A DNA stretch of 64,000 nucleotides from Pseudoalteromonas sp. MM1 (GCF_030296835.1 NZ_AP027922.1:1426001-1490000); one strand, 5' to 3'. Counted from the stretch's first letter, positions 32,960-42,960 are shown. Notes: generated by a model not told the origin, from the sequence alone. Made by a program: numbers and translations.

Positions 32960-34021
32960 ATGAACAACAATAAACGCACACACACGCTTAAATACTTACT
33001 TTGCGCCAGTTTAGCCGCATTAATGAGTTTTTCGGCAGCAAGTAAAGATCACAAAATTATACTTATTCACGGCTTGCAGGTATCGCAAATAACCAATAAG
33101 TCGGGCAGCGATGTAATAAACGACGGTGAAACCTATTGGCAAAGTTATTGGAATAATCGTGCCGATGAACGTATTGATTGGCCTGCCTATGAGCGCATTG
33201 AAGGTAAAATTGCAACTGATTGGGTATGGCCTAAATTAAAGCAAATATCGCGTGCTAACTTATGTGCAGATGGCTGTGTGCTAGTAACGCACTCTACAGG
33301 CGATTTAGTTGCCCGCCATATTATAGATAACCAAGCCAATTGGCTTGAAAATGCGGGCCTTACACCACTTAATATTGTGGCAACCTTTGATTTGGCGGGA
33401 GCAGGGGGCGGCAGTGAGCTTGCCGATATTGCTGTAAGTGCTTTAACTGGTGCCGCATGGAACTTTGCAGTAGATGCTGCACTCAAATGGTGGTTAGGCA
33501 GTGATGTAACAGAAGCGGTGGGCGTATTACACGATTTAAAAGTAAATAACGCACGTAAAATTTCGCCGTTTCCAGATGCCCGTACGCCGCGATTACGCTT
33601 TGTAGCCGATGGTAATGCTTATCTAGGGTTAACAGGTGGGTTTTTAAAAGGCAATGATGATTCGGTAGTGGCTTCGCATTCATCGTGTGGGGCAAGCGCG
33701 GCTAAGTCATTTGGCAGTTGTAGCAGCAGTATTGATACAAATGGTCAGTTAAAATCGCAAGGTGATGCCGTTAATAGCTTTATGCCGCACCATTACCCAA
33801 TGATGATGAGCGACAGCTATAGCCACAACGAAATTCATAACGCGCAGCGCAAAGGCAATGTCACGATTGCGATGAACAATATAAATGTAGATGGTCAAAA
33901 TGTGGGCTTTAATACATTTGATAAAACAACGGGTACTTGGTTTTGGAAAAAACACTACCGCTATATTAAGGATTCAAACACGCAAAGTGCCTCGGCACTT
34001 ATTTATAACGTGATCCCTTGA
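32960..34021 (+). CDS. Secreted lipase/esterase-like alpha/beta hydrolase
   Basis: The 353-residue protein has a signal peptide (n-region NNNKRTH, cleavage near FSAAS, residue 27-28) and a hydrolase core. The oxyanion segment is KIILIHGLQ and the nucleophile elbow is VTHSTGDLVARHI, where Ser sits in H-S-T-G and a Thr replaces the usual first glycine. Trp-rich segments (WQSYWNNRADERIDW) and the serine/cysteine stretch SSCGASAAKSFGSCSSS are unusual. It resembles secreted lipases in general layout but I cannot place it in a named lipase family. A membrane-anchored partner gene follows after 86 bases. Confidence 0.72.
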   Translation: MNNNKRTHTLKYLLCASLAALMSFSAASKDHKIILIHGLQVSQITNKSGSDVINDGETYWQSYWNNRADERIDWPAYERIEGKIATDWVWPKLKQISRANLCADGCVLVTHSTGDLVARHIIDNQANWLENAGLTPLNIVATFDLAGAGGGSELADIAVSALTGAAWNFAVDAALKWWLGSDVTEAVGVLHDLKVNNARKISPFPDARTPRLRFVADGNAYLGLTGGFLKGNDDSVVASHSSCGASAAKSFGSCSSSIDTNGQLKSQGDAVNSFMPHHYPMMMSDSYSHNEIHNAQRKGNVTIAMNNINVDGQNVGFNTFDKTTGTWFWKKHYRYIKDSNTQSASALIYNVIP

Positions 34022-34107
34022 TAAGTACCTAAATTTATAAGCGCGTTAGGTATTAAACGCTAGAGCGTGTAGTTATTTACTGCACGCTTTTAAAGGATTG
34101 ATGCAAC

Positions 34108-35172
34108 ATGAAAAAGTTTTACATTGGTGCCGCTGTAGTCAGTATTGGGGTATTTTTACTCTGGTATACAAATAAAAATGCCGTTAAAACACTTGAGCCT
34201 CCCGCTGCACTGGCAATAAAAAAGAAGTCAGAGCCAGCAAGCCCAGATAAAAGCACCGTAATAACCATTGATGTGCCAAAACAAAAACTGGCTAAAAGCC
34301 CTCCCAAAATACATTATGATCAGAACTTAGCCAGTGCCGCTGAGCATGTGGCAATGCAATACCAAAATGCACTAAAATACCCGCCTTATTCGCAGCCCTT
34401 GAGCGCACTTGATGAAGACCGCTTAAAGCCTAATCAGTTTTACCCAGTTACAAGTCCCATTGACGATGCGGGTAATGCCCTCGTAGTTAGTTTAGATAAA
34501 TACCGGTTTGTATATCCGCAAGAAATAACCGTTAATATTGCTGCGCAAAACCTAGCAGAGGTAAATGTAGCGCTTAGCAATACCGATACCAAAGCGTCAA
34601 TTAGTGCAAAAACGACTACAGCTGAACAAGGCGAAGCGACGGTGAGCTTTAAAGCCAGTGAAGACTACCCGCGTAATTTGCAGCTATTTGTAGAGGCGAA
34701 TGTTGCTGGTAAAAAGGTGCCTGCTGTAGCGCAAATACAATATATGCCCCCAAGTGCCACGCTGATTGATTTTGATAACGCTTATGCACAAAACGAAAAC
34801 ATGATAGCCACAGCGCATTTAAAGGTGATCAAAAATGGCTTATATAGAATTAGAGCTAATTTATACAGTGATACGAGCCCACTTGCACATTTGGTGACTA
34901 AAAAGAAACTTTCACAAGGCAGTCAAACGGTGGATTTAAAGGCGCATTGGTCGGTATTACCACAAGGGGTAGTGAATATGCGTTTAAGTGACTTTGTGAT
35001 AGAGCGAATGTCGCCAAGCCCAGGTGAACGTAATAGTTTTGGTAGCAGTGATATTGCTGAGTTTGAAATTACTGATTTTGCCTACGATAGTTTGCAACAA
35101 CTGCCTTATCAAGCAAATGAACAAGAACGAATGAGTCTAGAGTTTTTAAAAGGATTAGCTGATAAAGGTTAA
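34108..35172 (+). CDS. Membrane-anchored periplasmic protein beside the lipase-like gene, unknown family
   Basis: The 354-residue protein has one N-terminal TM helix (about residues 4-21, FYIGAAVVSIGVFLLWY), a Lys/Pro/Ala/Ser-rich linker to about 70 and a large periplasmic part. Two segments look like beta-sandwich repeats (VSLDKYRFVYPQEITVNIAA and MIATAHLKVIKNGLYRIRAN). Size, topology and position match lipase-specific foldases (Lif), which are anchored the same way. However, the Lif motif R-x-x-F-D-Y is absent and the fold looks immunoglobulin-like. It may fold, bind or regulate the preceding enzyme, but this is inference. Confidence 0.6.
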   Translation: MKKFYIGAAVVSIGVFLLWYTNKNAVKTLEPPAALAIKKKSEPASPDKSTVITIDVPKQKLAKSPPKIHYDQNLASAAEHVAMQYQNALKYPPYSQPLSALDEDRLKPNQFYPVTSPIDDAGNALVVSLDKYRFVYPQEITVNIAAQNLAEVNVALSNTDTKASISAKTTTAEQGEATVSFKASEDYPRNLQLFVEANVAGKKVPAVAQIQYMPPSATLIDFDNAYAQNENMIATAHLKVIKNGLYRIRANLYSDTSPLAHLVTKKKLSQGSQTVDLKAHWSVLPQGVVNMRLSDFVIERMSPSPGERNSFGSSDIAEFEITDFAYDSLQQLPYQANEQERMSLEFLKGLADKG

Positions 35173-35181
35173 TGGTAATAA

Positions 35182-35203
35182 ATAAGGGGCATAAAGCCCC
35201 TTA
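35182..35203. terminator. Bidirectional terminator between convergent genes
   Basis: TAAGGGGC / GCCCCTTA forms a short GC-rich stem between the plus-strand anchored-protein gene and the minus-strand ttcA. T-rich sequence follows on the plus side a few bases later. Confidence 0.6.
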
Positions 35204-35220
35204 ACTGTATTTTTTAACCG

Positions 35221-36138
35221 TTAGCTTAGGTTAATAGTAACCACATCAGCTTGCTGATCTTGGGTTTCATCCTCATCGCTTACAGGCGCTTTTGGAATGT
35301 CTGGTTTATCCAGTGCTATATCGCCGCCATCAATAACATCGCCGGTTTTTAGGTTTTCAAAGTCAAATAGTTCTGTATCGGCTAGATGCGAAGGCACCAC
35401 ATTTTGCATTGCTGTAAAAATACTTTCGATACGTCCTGGGTGCTCTTTATTCCACTGCGCTAACATATTTTTAGTGTGTTTACGTTGCAGGTTTTCTTGC
35501 GAGCCACATAGATTACACGGAATAATAGGGTAACCTTGGCTAAATGCATATTTACTTATATCGGCTTCTTTACAATAAGCGAGGGGGCGAATAACCATGT
35601 GCTCGCCGTTATCGCTCATTAATTTAGCCGGCATGCTTTTAAGTTTACCGCCGTAAAACATGTTTAAGAAGAGTGTTTCGATCATGTCGTCGCGGTGATG
35701 GCCAAGGGCAATTTTAGTTGCGCCCATTTCTTTGGCTGTACGGTACAAAATACCACGGCGTAGGCGTGAACACAGCGAACATGTTGTTTTACCTTCAGGG
35801 ATGATATCGGTAACAATGCTGTAGGTGTCTTCTTCTACAATTTTGTATTCAATATCTTGTTTATCAAGGTACTCAGGTAAAACGTGTTCAGGAAACCCTG
35901 GTTGTTTTTGATCAAGGTTAACAACAAATAAATCAAATTTAATGGGTGCCACACGCTTTAAATGCTTAAGCATATCAAGCATGGTGTAACTGTCTTTACC
36001 ACCCGATAGGCATACCATTATACGGTCGCCTTCTTCTATCATGTTAAAGTCCATGACGGCTTGGCCAGTAAGACGGCGTAAACGCTTTTGTAGCTTATTT
36101 AAGTTGTATTGAGCTTTGGCTTGAGCTGAGTGAGACAC
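35221..36138 (-). CDS. ttcA: TtcA, tRNA 2-thiocytidine synthetase
   Basis: TtcA inserts sulfur at cytidine 32 of certain tRNAs using ATP and an iron-sulfur cluster. The 305-residue protein shows the PP-loop [17 protein letters not shown] and two CxxC motifs, [12 protein letters not shown] and [13 protein letters not shown], which hold the cluster. The region [20 protein letters not shown] is characteristic. It lies downstream of uspE and fnr, an arrangement often found in gammaproteobacteria. The acidic C-terminal tail ([10 protein letters not shown]) is variable in the family. Confidence 0.96.
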   Translation of the reverse strand: MSHSAQAKAQYNLNKLQKRLRRLTGQAVMDFNMIEEGDRIMVCLSGGKDSYTMLDMLKHLKRVAPIKFDLFVVNLDQKQPGFPEHVLPEYLDKQDIEYKIVEEDTYSIVTDIIPEGKTTCSLCSRLRRGILYRTAKEMGATKIALGHHRDDMIETLFLNMFYGGKLKSMPAKLMSDNGEHMVIRPLAYCKEADISKYAFSQGYPIIPCNLCGSQENLQRKHTKNMLAQWNKEHPGRIESIFTAMQNVVPSHLADTELFDFENLKTGDVIDGGDIALDKPDIPKAPVSDEDETQDQQADVVTINLS

Positions 36139-36241
36139 TACGCCCCCTTATAAAACAATGCGGCAAATTATTTGCTGAAAATAAAGGGGCGTATTATATA
36201 CCCAAGTACTAGGGGTATTAAAGCGCTAGTTAAGGCTTTGT

Positions 36242-37168
36242 TTAACTTTTGGCAAGTGGGCTTACGTAGCCATCGGGTTTTAAAGCAAGTACATCACAGT
36301 CTAGGCTATCAATTACGTGCTCGGCAGTGTTACCTACTAACGCAGCGCTTAACCCTGTACGACCCACAGTGCCAATCACCACTAACTCGCTATTTAAGCG
36401 ATTCGCTACATCGGGGATGACATCTTCCGGTAAGCCTTCTTCTATAAAACATTGCTCGCTAGTTAAATTAAACTCCTTAGCCAGTTCGTTAGTGGATTCT
36501 ATGTGGTGTTTTTTTACGGATTCGTTATAAAGCCCTGGATTAAATTCAGGTATCTCTATGGCAATATTAATGGGTGTAGCGGGATAGGCATTGACTAAGT
36601 TAAGCTTGGCGTTGGCAAGTTCACATAAAAATTGTGCATCTTTAATAATGCGTTTATTAAGGGCTACATGCTCATCGTTTTCACTAACCGCATTCACTGC
36701 GGCTAAAATATTTCCTTGCTCAGGCCAGGCCATTTCTTTTACAAATAACACCGGTGTTGGGCATTTACGTACTAAGTGCCAATCTGTAGGGGTAAAAATA
36801 ACCGATTTGAGCGCACCATGCTGATGGGTACTTTTAACCACTAAATCGTATTCTTGTTCAATAACGGTATTAATAATGGCTTCAAACGGCCGGTTATGCC
36901 AAACCACTTGGGTGGTGATGTTTATATCTGGGTAGGTGGAAATTATATCTTTAAGCCATAACTCTCTATCAGTTATAACGGCTTTTCGCATTGCTTCACG
37001 CTCTTCAAACGACAGCATAGTGGTCATTTCGTAAGAAAAGTCGTAAACAGTCATAAAGGCGGTAATACTGGCGCCTGACTTTTTGGCTAAATCAATCGAG
37101 CGAGCTAAACCGTGGTGATCATCCTTAGTGGGGTCAATAACGGCTAAAATACGTTTTATAGTGTTCAT
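36242..37168 (-). CDS. uspE: UspE, tandem universal stress protein
   Basis: The 308-residue protein has two Usp domains: the first starts IKRILAVIDPTKDDHHGLA, the second includes VVIGTVGRTGLSAALVGNTA with the nucleotide-binding pattern G-x2-G-x9-G. UspE proteins act in stress survival and are usually next to fnr. A good ribosome binding site (GGGAGT) precedes the ATG. The first domain lacks a clean nucleotide-binding pattern, as is usual for UspE. Confidence 0.92.
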   Translation of the reverse strand: MNTIKRILAVIDPTKDDHHGLARSIDLAKKSGASITAFMTVYDFSYEMTTMLSFEEREAMRKAVITDRELWLKDIISTYPDINITTQVVWHNRPFEAIINTVIEQEYDLVVKSTHQHGALKSVIFTPTDWHLVRKCPTPVLFVKEMAWPEQGNILAAVNAVSENDEHVALNKRIIKDAQFLCELANAKLNLVNAYPATPINIAIEIPEFNPGLYNESVKKHHIESTNELAKEFNLTSEQCFIEEGLPEDVIPDVANRLNSELVVIGTVGRTGLSAALVGNTAEHVIDSLDCDVLALKPDGYVSPLAKS

Positions 37169-37275
37169 ATGCTACTCCCTTTTTTAACTTACTTTCAGTG
37201 TAACGTAAATACACAGCAGTTAAAGGGGTAGCACACAAATTGTTGTTCTAAATCAAAGTAACAGCGGGTGTAAGC

Positions 37276-38013
37276 TTAGCAAGGCTTAACTATTGCAGCG
37301 GTTTTAGCGAGTGCATTGCTGTCTAAAATAGTAATAAATTTGCCTTCTACTTTTATTAAATCCGCTTTTTGAAAGCGGCTTAATAAGCGGCTGATAGTTT
37401 CAACGGTTAGGCCTAAATAATTACCTATTTCACCACGTGTCATGGTAAATCTAAACTCTTTGCGCGAAAACCCGCGCTCACCAAAGCGCTCTGAAAGGTT
37501 ATAAATAAAGCTAGCTAGGCGTTCTTCTGCTGATTTTTTATTAAGTAATAACAGCATTTCCTGATCGTAGGTAATTTCACTACTCATCAAACGCATTATT
37601 TGCTGGCGAAGCTTAGGTAATTTGCCCGCTAGTTCGTCAAGGGTGTCAAACGGGATTTCGCATACCATTGATGTTTCTAGTGCTTGCGAAAAGCTCTGAT
37701 GAGCCATTTTGCTAATAGCATCAAAGCCCACTAAATCGCCGGCTAAGTGAAAACCGGTAATTTGTTCATCCCCTTGCTCTGAGAGCGTATAAGATTTAAA
37801 TGAGCCAGAACGTACCGCATAAATAGCATTAAGAGGAGCGCCGGATTCAAACAAGTAGTCACCTTTGTGAAGAGGTTTTTTACGTTCAATGATTTCGTCA
37901 AGTTTATCCATTTCTTGGCCATTTAACGAAAACGGCAAACACAATTGGCTGATGCTGCAGTTGTTACAGCTAATTGCACAATTATTTTTAGCGCGACTTT
38001 GAGAGAAATCCAT
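37276..38013 (-). CDS. fnr: FNR-type oxygen-sensing transcription regulator
   Basis: The 245-residue regulator has the N-terminal cluster-binding pattern [11 protein letters not shown] (C-x2-C-x5-C) and a further Cys in SMVCEIPFD, together the four ligands of the oxygen-labile [4Fe-4S] cluster. A cyclic nucleotide-binding-like domain follows, then a helix-turn-helix with [12 protein letters not shown], whose Glu and Arg read TTGAT half-sites. It lies downstream of the cbb3 oxidase genes, which FNR commonly controls. Homologues in Shewanella are called EtrA. Confidence 0.95.
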   Translation of the reverse strand: MDFSQSRAKNNCAISCNNCSISQLCLPFSLNGQEMDKLDEIIERKKPLHKGDYLFESGAPLNAIYAVRSGSFKSYTLSEQGDEQITGFHLAGDLVGFDAISKMAHQSFSQALETSMVCEIPFDTLDELAGKLPKLRQQIMRLMSSEITYDQEMLLLLNKKSAEERLASFIYNLSERFGERGFSRKEFRFTMTRGEIGNYLGLTVETISRLLSRFQKADLIKVEGKFITILDSNALAKTAAIVKPC

Positions 38014-38080
38014 AATTTAATCCGTTTTAATTTTTATACACAGTACTGAAAATAAACCGAGTGGCTTAATACCGCGGCGA

Positions 38081-38752
38081 TTAATGTACTAGTTTATCGG
38101 TGGCAATGATCAATAGGTACATACCATACCAAATTATAATACTGCCTAACACAATACGCGTCCATGGGTGGTTAATAACACTATTAAGTTTTTGGGCGGC
38201 TAGGCCTAGGGTGATCATGGCCGGAAAGGTGCCAAGTGCAAAGCAAAGCATCACTATGGCCCCGTCAAACGCACTAGGGCTGGTCATTGCCCATGTAAGG
38301 GCTGAGTAAACCAAACCACAGGGTAGCCACCCCCACAAAGCGCCGTAACCCAATGCTTTAGCCGTTGAGTCTACTGGCATTAGATATTTATTAAGCTTAA
38401 CTATATGCTGCCAAATAAGTGTTTTGCCTATTTTTTCAAGCCATTGCAAAGTGGGGCCTAAGCGCATTATATACACGCCTACCAGCAGCATAAAAATAGC
38501 CGCAATGAATGAAAGGGTTACAGAAAAAAACGTATTTTGCTTTGCAAATTGGCTACTTATACCCGCAACAAGTGCGCCAGCCAGCATGTAACTACACGCT
38601 CGGCCAAGGTTATAAGCAAATGAATAAATAACAGATTGGCGCTTGTTACTGGCCAATTGTAAGGAGCTGGCAATACCGCCGCACATGGCAAGGCAATGCC
38701 CGCTACCAATTAAGCCCATTAAAAATGCGCTGGTGTAAAGTGGGTCAATCAT
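38081..38752 (-). CDS. SafE/TauE-like membrane protein of the cco cluster
   Basis: The 223-residue integral membrane protein has about six TM helices, GLIGSGHCLAMCGGIASSL near the N-terminus and WGWLPCGLVYSALTWA in the middle. The MCGG and PCG cysteines are typical of the sulfite exporter-like family found after ccoS. Members are thought to help metal or thiol handling for cbb3 oxidase assembly, but the reaction is not known. I start it at ATG 38752, overlapping the end of ccoS by 8 bases; the frame stays open to 38785. Confidence 0.83.
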   Translation of the reverse strand: MIDPLYTSAFLMGLIGSGHCLAMCGGIASSLQLASNKRQSVIYSFAYNLGRACSYMLAGALVAGISSQFAKQNTFFSVTLSFIAAIFMLLVGVYIMRLGPTLQWLEKIGKTLIWQHIVKLNKYLMPVDSTAKALGYGALWGWLPCGLVYSALTWAMTSPSAFDGAIVMLCFALGTFPAMITLGLAAQKLNSVINHPWTRIVLGSIIIWYGMYLLIIATDKLVH

Positions 38753-38912
38753 TACTTTTGTTGTGTTGTTCTTTATCATCTTCAAACAAAATGCTATGCC
38801 CTTGTTTGTTCAAATCAGAGAATTGCTCGCTTTTTACGGCCCAAAAAAACACGCCAATGGCAATAATCACAAATAATATGGCTATGGGGATTAAAATATA
38901 AATTATGCTCAT
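38745..38912 (-). CDS. ccoS: CcoS, small cbb3 oxidase maturation protein
   Basis: This 55-residue protein begins MSIIYILIPIAILFVIIAIG, a single TM helix, then FFWAVKSEQFSDL and an acidic-polar tail ending HNKSND. It matches the known CcoS family, required for cofactor insertion into the cbb3 oxidase. Its ATG overlaps the ccoI stop by 4 bases (ATGA), and its end overlaps the SafE-like gene by 8 bases, so the set is translationally coupled. It is short enough to be missed by length cut-offs. Confidence 0.93.
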   Translation of the reverse strand: MSIIYILIPIAILFVIIAIGVFFWAVKSEQFSDLNKQGHSILFEDDKEQHNKSND

Positions 38913-41284
38913 AACTTTAAAAGCCTTAGTGAATTACTAATCACAATAATTGAGCTGGCAGACATACCAATAACGGCCATCCACGGGGCAACAAGCCCAA
39001 GCGCTGCAAGTGGTAAAATAGAGGCATTATACACCAAAGACAACGTAAGATTTTGCTTAATGATTCTTCTCGTTTGCTTAGCAACATTGAGTAGATGTGC
39101 AATAGAGGCTAAATCACTATTTAACAGCACTACATCGGCACTGTTTTTAGAAATGTCGGCACCGGTTTCCATAGCAATGGATAAATGGGCACTTGCAAAT
39201 ACTGGGCTGTCGTTAATACCATCACCAACCATGGCAACTACTTCGTTTTGTGATGACCATTGCTCCACGGCGGTTTGTTTATCTTTAGGTGACAAAGCGC
39301 TTTGAGCACTGTTGAGCTTTAATTGCTTTGCTATTTTTTGTCCTGCATCTGATGCATCCCCAGTCAGCATATGACAGCTTAAGTTTTGTGCTTGTAAAGC
39401 ACTGATAAGCTCATTAGCACCGGGTTTTACTTTATCTATAAAGTAAAAACGAGCAACCACGCGTTTATTAATGAATAGACTTGCTTGAGCATTTGTTTTT
39501 TTAGTGTCAAACCAGCCGCTTTTACCAATAGCGTAATGATCAGCACCGCTTTGCGCACTAATGCCCATTCCTGGATGTACGGTTATGTTTGTAAGGGCAA
39601 GCTCGGTGGTGGCGTACTTATTAAAAGCGCTGGCTATGGGGTGCTCTGAATAACGCTCTAGCTGAGCGGCAATATTAAGTGCTTGCTCTTTAGAAATACT
39701 GTCATCGAGTATATCAATGGCGTCTAAGCTAAATTTGCCTTGCGTAAGCGTGCCTGTTTTATCAAAGGCAAACAGTGTTAATTGTGAGAGTGTTTCGAGC
39801 ACATGCGCTTGTTTAATTAACACCCCTTTACGGGTGAGGGTGGCTACCGCGCACGTTAATGCGGTTGGAATTGCAAGGCTAAGTGCGCAGGGGCAAGTGG
39901 CAACCAATACAGAAATCGTGATCCAAAAAGCGTGTTCTGGGTCAATTTGATACCAGCCAATTGCGGTAATAGAGGCAAAAACGAGCAAGCAGGCTATAAA
40001 CCACTGGGCTACTTTATCGGTTATTTCTACTAGTTTAGGGCGCTTAGTGAGCGCAGTGTGTTGTAAATGTATAATTTGGTTTAGTAAGGTATTTTGGCCA
40101 ATTTTATTTATTTTTATTTCTATTACACCATCATGATTAACGCAACCGGCATACACATTGTGACCAATAAACTTATTAACGGGTTGGTGCTCTCCGGTCA
40201 TCATGGACTCATCAACGCTCGTTTGCCCCTTGATAAGCTCTCCGTCGGCAGGAATAGTTTCACCCGCTTTTATCAATACCACATCGTTAAGCTTAAGTTT
40301 TTTAGCGGCAATAATGTGCTCTTGGCCGTTATCATCAATGGTGCGGGCAGTTAAAGGCAGTAACTTTTGTAAGTTGGCGGTAAACTCACTGGCTTTTAGT
40401 CGGGCTCTAAATTCGAGGTACTTACCTAATAATAATAAAAAGGTAAACATACATACTGATTCAAAATATACCTCGCCTACGTGCATAAACGTGGCATAAC
40501 AGCTGGCGCTATAAGCCCCAAAAATAGCCAGCGAAACAGGTAAGTCCATATTTAACTGTTTTGCTTTTAAGCCATTAATAGCATTAGTTAAAAAGGGTAA
40601 TGCGCTGTACAAAATAACGGGGGAGGCAAGCACTAGGCTTATCCACCTAAAGTATTGCTCAAAGTTATTATCCATACCCGAGAACATGCCAAAGTACATG
40701 GCAAAGGCAAACATCATCACTTGCATGGTCATCAGCCCTGCAACACCTAAGCGGCGTATATAGGCTTTTGCTGTTTGTTGCTTTTGTTGGGCTTCGTCAT
40801 CGGCTTGAAACGGGTAAGCTTTATAGCCAATTTTGGCTAAGGAAGTAATAATTTCGCTCAGCGGGGTTTGGGTTTTATCCCATTGGATCATGGCACGGTT
40901 AGTTGAGGTATTAACATCAACGCGCTTTACCGTTTTTAAGCTAAGTAATTGCTTTTCTATAAGCCATGCACACGCTGCGCAGGTAATGCCTTCAACACTT
41001 AAAAGTACTTGGGATAAGTTATCGGTTGTGGCTATAAACTCATCTTGTATGTCTTCGTTGTCGTAGCTTTTAATAAACGCGAGTTGCTCAGGGACTAACT
41101 GCTCTACTTTACCAGCGCGTACGGTGCGGTATTTGTAATAGTCGGTCATACCTTGGTTTACAATATTTTGCGCAACAGCTTGGCAGCCAATACAGCACAT
41201 AGGCTGTGGTGTATTATCTATTGTTACGGTTGCGCTAAATCCATTTGGCACACTTTCAAGGCAATGAAAGCAAGAAACGCTCAT
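38909..41284 (-). CDS. ccoI: CcoI (FixI), copper-exporting P-type ATPase
   Basis: CcoI moves copper across the inner membrane for the cbb3 oxidase. The 791-residue P1B ATPase has an N-terminal Cys-rich segment (CFHCLE and PMCCIGCQAV), a heavy-metal domain with EGITCAACAWLIEKQL, eight predicted TM helices with the CPC motif in VATCPCALSLAIPTA, the phosphorylation site FDKTGTLTQG, the SEHPIASAF nucleotide site and the hinge MVGDGINDSPVF. It lies between ccoH and ccoS. Confidence 0.95.
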   Translation of the reverse strand: MSVSCFHCLESVPNGFSATVTIDNTPQPMCCIGCQAVAQNIVNQGMTDYYKYRTVRAGKVEQLVPEQLAFIKSYDNEDIQDEFIATTDNLSQVLLSVEGITCAACAWLIEKQLLSLKTVKRVDVNTSTNRAMIQWDKTQTPLSEIITSLAKIGYKAYPFQADDEAQQKQQTAKAYIRRLGVAGLMTMQVMMFAFAMYFGMFSGMDNNFEQYFRWISLVLASPVILYSALPFLTNAINGLKAKQLNMDLPVSLAIFGAYSASCYATFMHVGEVYFESVCMFTFLLLLGKYLEFRARLKASEFTANLQKLLPLTARTIDDNGQEHIIAAKKLKLNDVVLIKAGETIPADGELIKGQTSVDESMMTGEHQPVNKFIGHNVYAGCVNHDGVIEIKINKIGQNTLLNQIIHLQHTALTKRPKLVEITDKVAQWFIACLLVFASITAIGWYQIDPEHAFWITISVLVATCPCALSLAIPTALTCAVATLTRKGVLIKQAHVLETLSQLTLFAFDKTGTLTQGKFSLDAIDILDDSISKEQALNIAAQLERYSEHPIASAFNKYATTELALTNITVHPGMGISAQSGADHYAIGKSGWFDTKKTNAQASLFINKRVVARFYFIDKVKPGANELISALQAQNLSCHMLTGDASDAGQKIAKQLKLNSAQSALSPKDKQTAVEQWSSQNEVVAMVGDGINDSPVFASAHLSIAMETGADISKNSADVVLLNSDLASIAHLLNVAKQTRRIIKQNLTLSLVYNASILPLAALGLVAPWMAVIGMSASSIIVISNSLRLLKL

Positions 41285-41292
41285 AGTGATGA

Positions 41293-41784
41293 CTACTTAT
41301 AATTTGGGGTAACTAATAAAGGTTGCTCGGTAGGAAGAGTAATATTTTCTTTTAACTTCCAACTACCATCCACCGGCTCTATAAATACAGAGTAAGCACC
41401 TGGTGTGTAGTTATCTAAAAGGGCAGTAAATTCTTTATTTGCATTAGGAGTAAGCGTAGCTTCAAAGTCATGCGCCTTAATGGTGCGATGATAAAAAGAC
41501 AGTTTTAAAGCGTGTACGTTACTGTAATCGCCTTTGGTAAAGGCAAAGCTTGCGCGTTCATTGGTAACATTTAGCTTGCCATGTAAAAACAGTGCTTTGG
41601 CTTTTTCAAACTTAGTAAGTTCTAAGTTTATTGCTTTGCCTTTTTTATAGTAATCATCAACTACCATATCTGGGCCGTTGCCCACAGCAGTAATAATTAA
41701 GGTTATGCACCCAATAATGGCCGCTAGCGGAAAAAACATTAAAAACCAAGGCCAAAAATTTTTATACCACGGAGTAGGTTGCAT
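41293..41784 (-). CDS. ccoH: CcoH (FixH), cbb3 oxidase assembly protein
   Basis: The 163-residue protein has an N-terminal TM helix (WFLMFFPLAAIIGCITLIIT) and the FixH family phrase VVDDYYKKGKAINLEL, then a periplasmic beta-rich domain. CcoH stabilises the oxidase during assembly. It lies between the structural ccoNOQP genes and ccoI. A bidirectional terminator separates it from ccoP. Confidence 0.92.
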   Translation of the reverse strand: MQPTPWYKNFWPWFLMFFPLAAIIGCITLIITAVGNGPDMVVDDYYKKGKAINLELTKFEKAKALFLHGKLNVTNERASFAFTKGDYSNVHALKLSFYHRTIKAHDFEATLTPNANKEFTALLDNYTPGAYSVFIEPVDGSWKLKENITLPTEQPLLVTPNYK

Positions 41785-41845
41785 AGTTGCTCTAAAATTA
41801 GTTTAGGTAACGCTATTTTATAGCAAATATTTGTAAAAGACTAAA

Positions 41846-41874
41846 AAAAAGCCTCCGACTGGAGGCTTTTTTGA
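41846..41874. terminator. Terminator between ccoP and ccoH
   Basis: AAAAAGCCTCC / GGAGGCTTTTTT forms a compact stem with A- and T-runs on either side, so it can end transcription in both directions. It should separate ccoNOQP messages from ccoHIS messages. Confidence 0.85.
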
Positions 41875-41925
41875 TCTGGATTAATCTGTTGAAATAAAAA
41901 GATTAATTAATAGTTAACTCCGTGT

Positions 41926-42960
41926 TTATTTATCTTGCGATAAACTGTAAACATAAGCAGTTAACAGGTGAATTTTATCTTCACCTAAAATGTCTTTCCA
42001 TGCTGGCATTACACCGGCGCGGCCATGGTTAAGTGTTTCTTCTACAGCGCGTTGAGAGCCACCGTATAACCAAATGTTATCTGTTAAGTTAGGTGCACCA
42101 AACGGTAAGTTATGTGCAACAGAGCCTTTACCATCTGCACCGTGACACGCGGCACACATAGCAAACTTAGCGGCACCCGCAGCGGCATCTTTTTGGTTAA
42201 CAGTACGACCAGATAAGCTAAGAACATGAGCCGTCATTTCTTTAACGCCTTGCTCACCAAGTGCTGCACTCCAAGAAGGCATAGCGGCTACTCGACCATA
42301 AAGAAGCGTTTCTTTAATTTTGTCTGGTGAGCCACCGTATAACCAATCTTTATCAGTTAGGTTAGGGAAGCCAGTTGCACCACGTGCATCAGAGCCATGA
42401 CATTGCGCACAGTTTTGCGAGAATAAACGCTGACCAATTTCAAGTGCTAACTGGCCGTCTGTTTGTTCATGCTTTTCGCCATTTTCAAGGGCTACTTGCT
42501 GCGCTGCATCACCTTCAAATTTAGAGTTAACCAACTCTAATACCGGTATTTGTGCAAGCTTGTTAAAGATAGGACCAAAACGCTCTTGTGCTGCTTCGTA
42601 TTCTTTATCAAGTTTTACATAGCGGCCTTCTTCTTTCGCTTTAGCCGTGGCTTCTTTAGATTCAGCTAAAGAGGTAATACCTTGGTTAGAACTTGTCCAT
42701 TTACCTAAGCCTTCCCAGTTACCTAAACCTGGATAAGCTGCTAGGTAATATACCGACCAAATAAATGTTGCAAAGAACATGTACGTCCACCATTTTGGTA
42801 GTGGATTATTTAGTTCGGTAATGCCGTCATATTCATGTCCGCAGTCTTCACCTTCTTTTACGCCAGCATAGTTTTTAAGGTTCCAAACTAATAAGCTAAA
42901 AATGATGATTAAGCAGGCTAGGGTTAATACAATAACCCAAATACTCCAAAAGCTAGTCAT
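41926..42960 (-). CDS. ccoP: CcoP, diheme cytochrome c subunit of cbb3 oxidase
   Basis: The 344-residue subunit carries two TM helices in its N-terminal part (WVIVLTLACLIIIFSLLVW and WTYMFFATFIWSVYYLAAY) and two c-heme sites, FSQNCAQCHGSDARG and FAMCAACHGADGKG, each with downstream Met ligands. It passes electrons to CcoO and the catalytic subunit. Its start overlaps the end of ccoQ by 4 bases (ATGA). Confidence 0.96.
   Translation of the reverse strand: MTSFWSIWVIVLTLACLIIIFSLLVWNLKNYAGVKEGEDCGHEYDGITELNNPLPKWWTYMFFATFIWSVYYLAAYPGLGNWEGLGKWTSSNQGITSLAESKEATAKAKEEGRYVKLDKEYEAAQERFGPIFNKLAQIPVLELVNSKFEGDAAQQVALENGEKHEQTDGQLALEIGQRLFSQNCAQCHGSDARGATGFPNLTDKDWLYGGSPDKIKETLLYGRVAAMPSWSAALGEQGVKEMTAHVLSLSGRTVNQKDAAAGAAKFAMCAACHGADGKGSVAHNLPFGAPNLTDNIWLYGGSQRAVEETLNHGRAGVMPAWKDILGEDKIHLLTAYVYSLSQDK

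Noticed and set aside
34108..35172. Classical lipase foldase (Lif)
   Set aside because: Topology fits, but the R-x-x-F-D-Y motif and the helical repeat pattern of Lif are missing.
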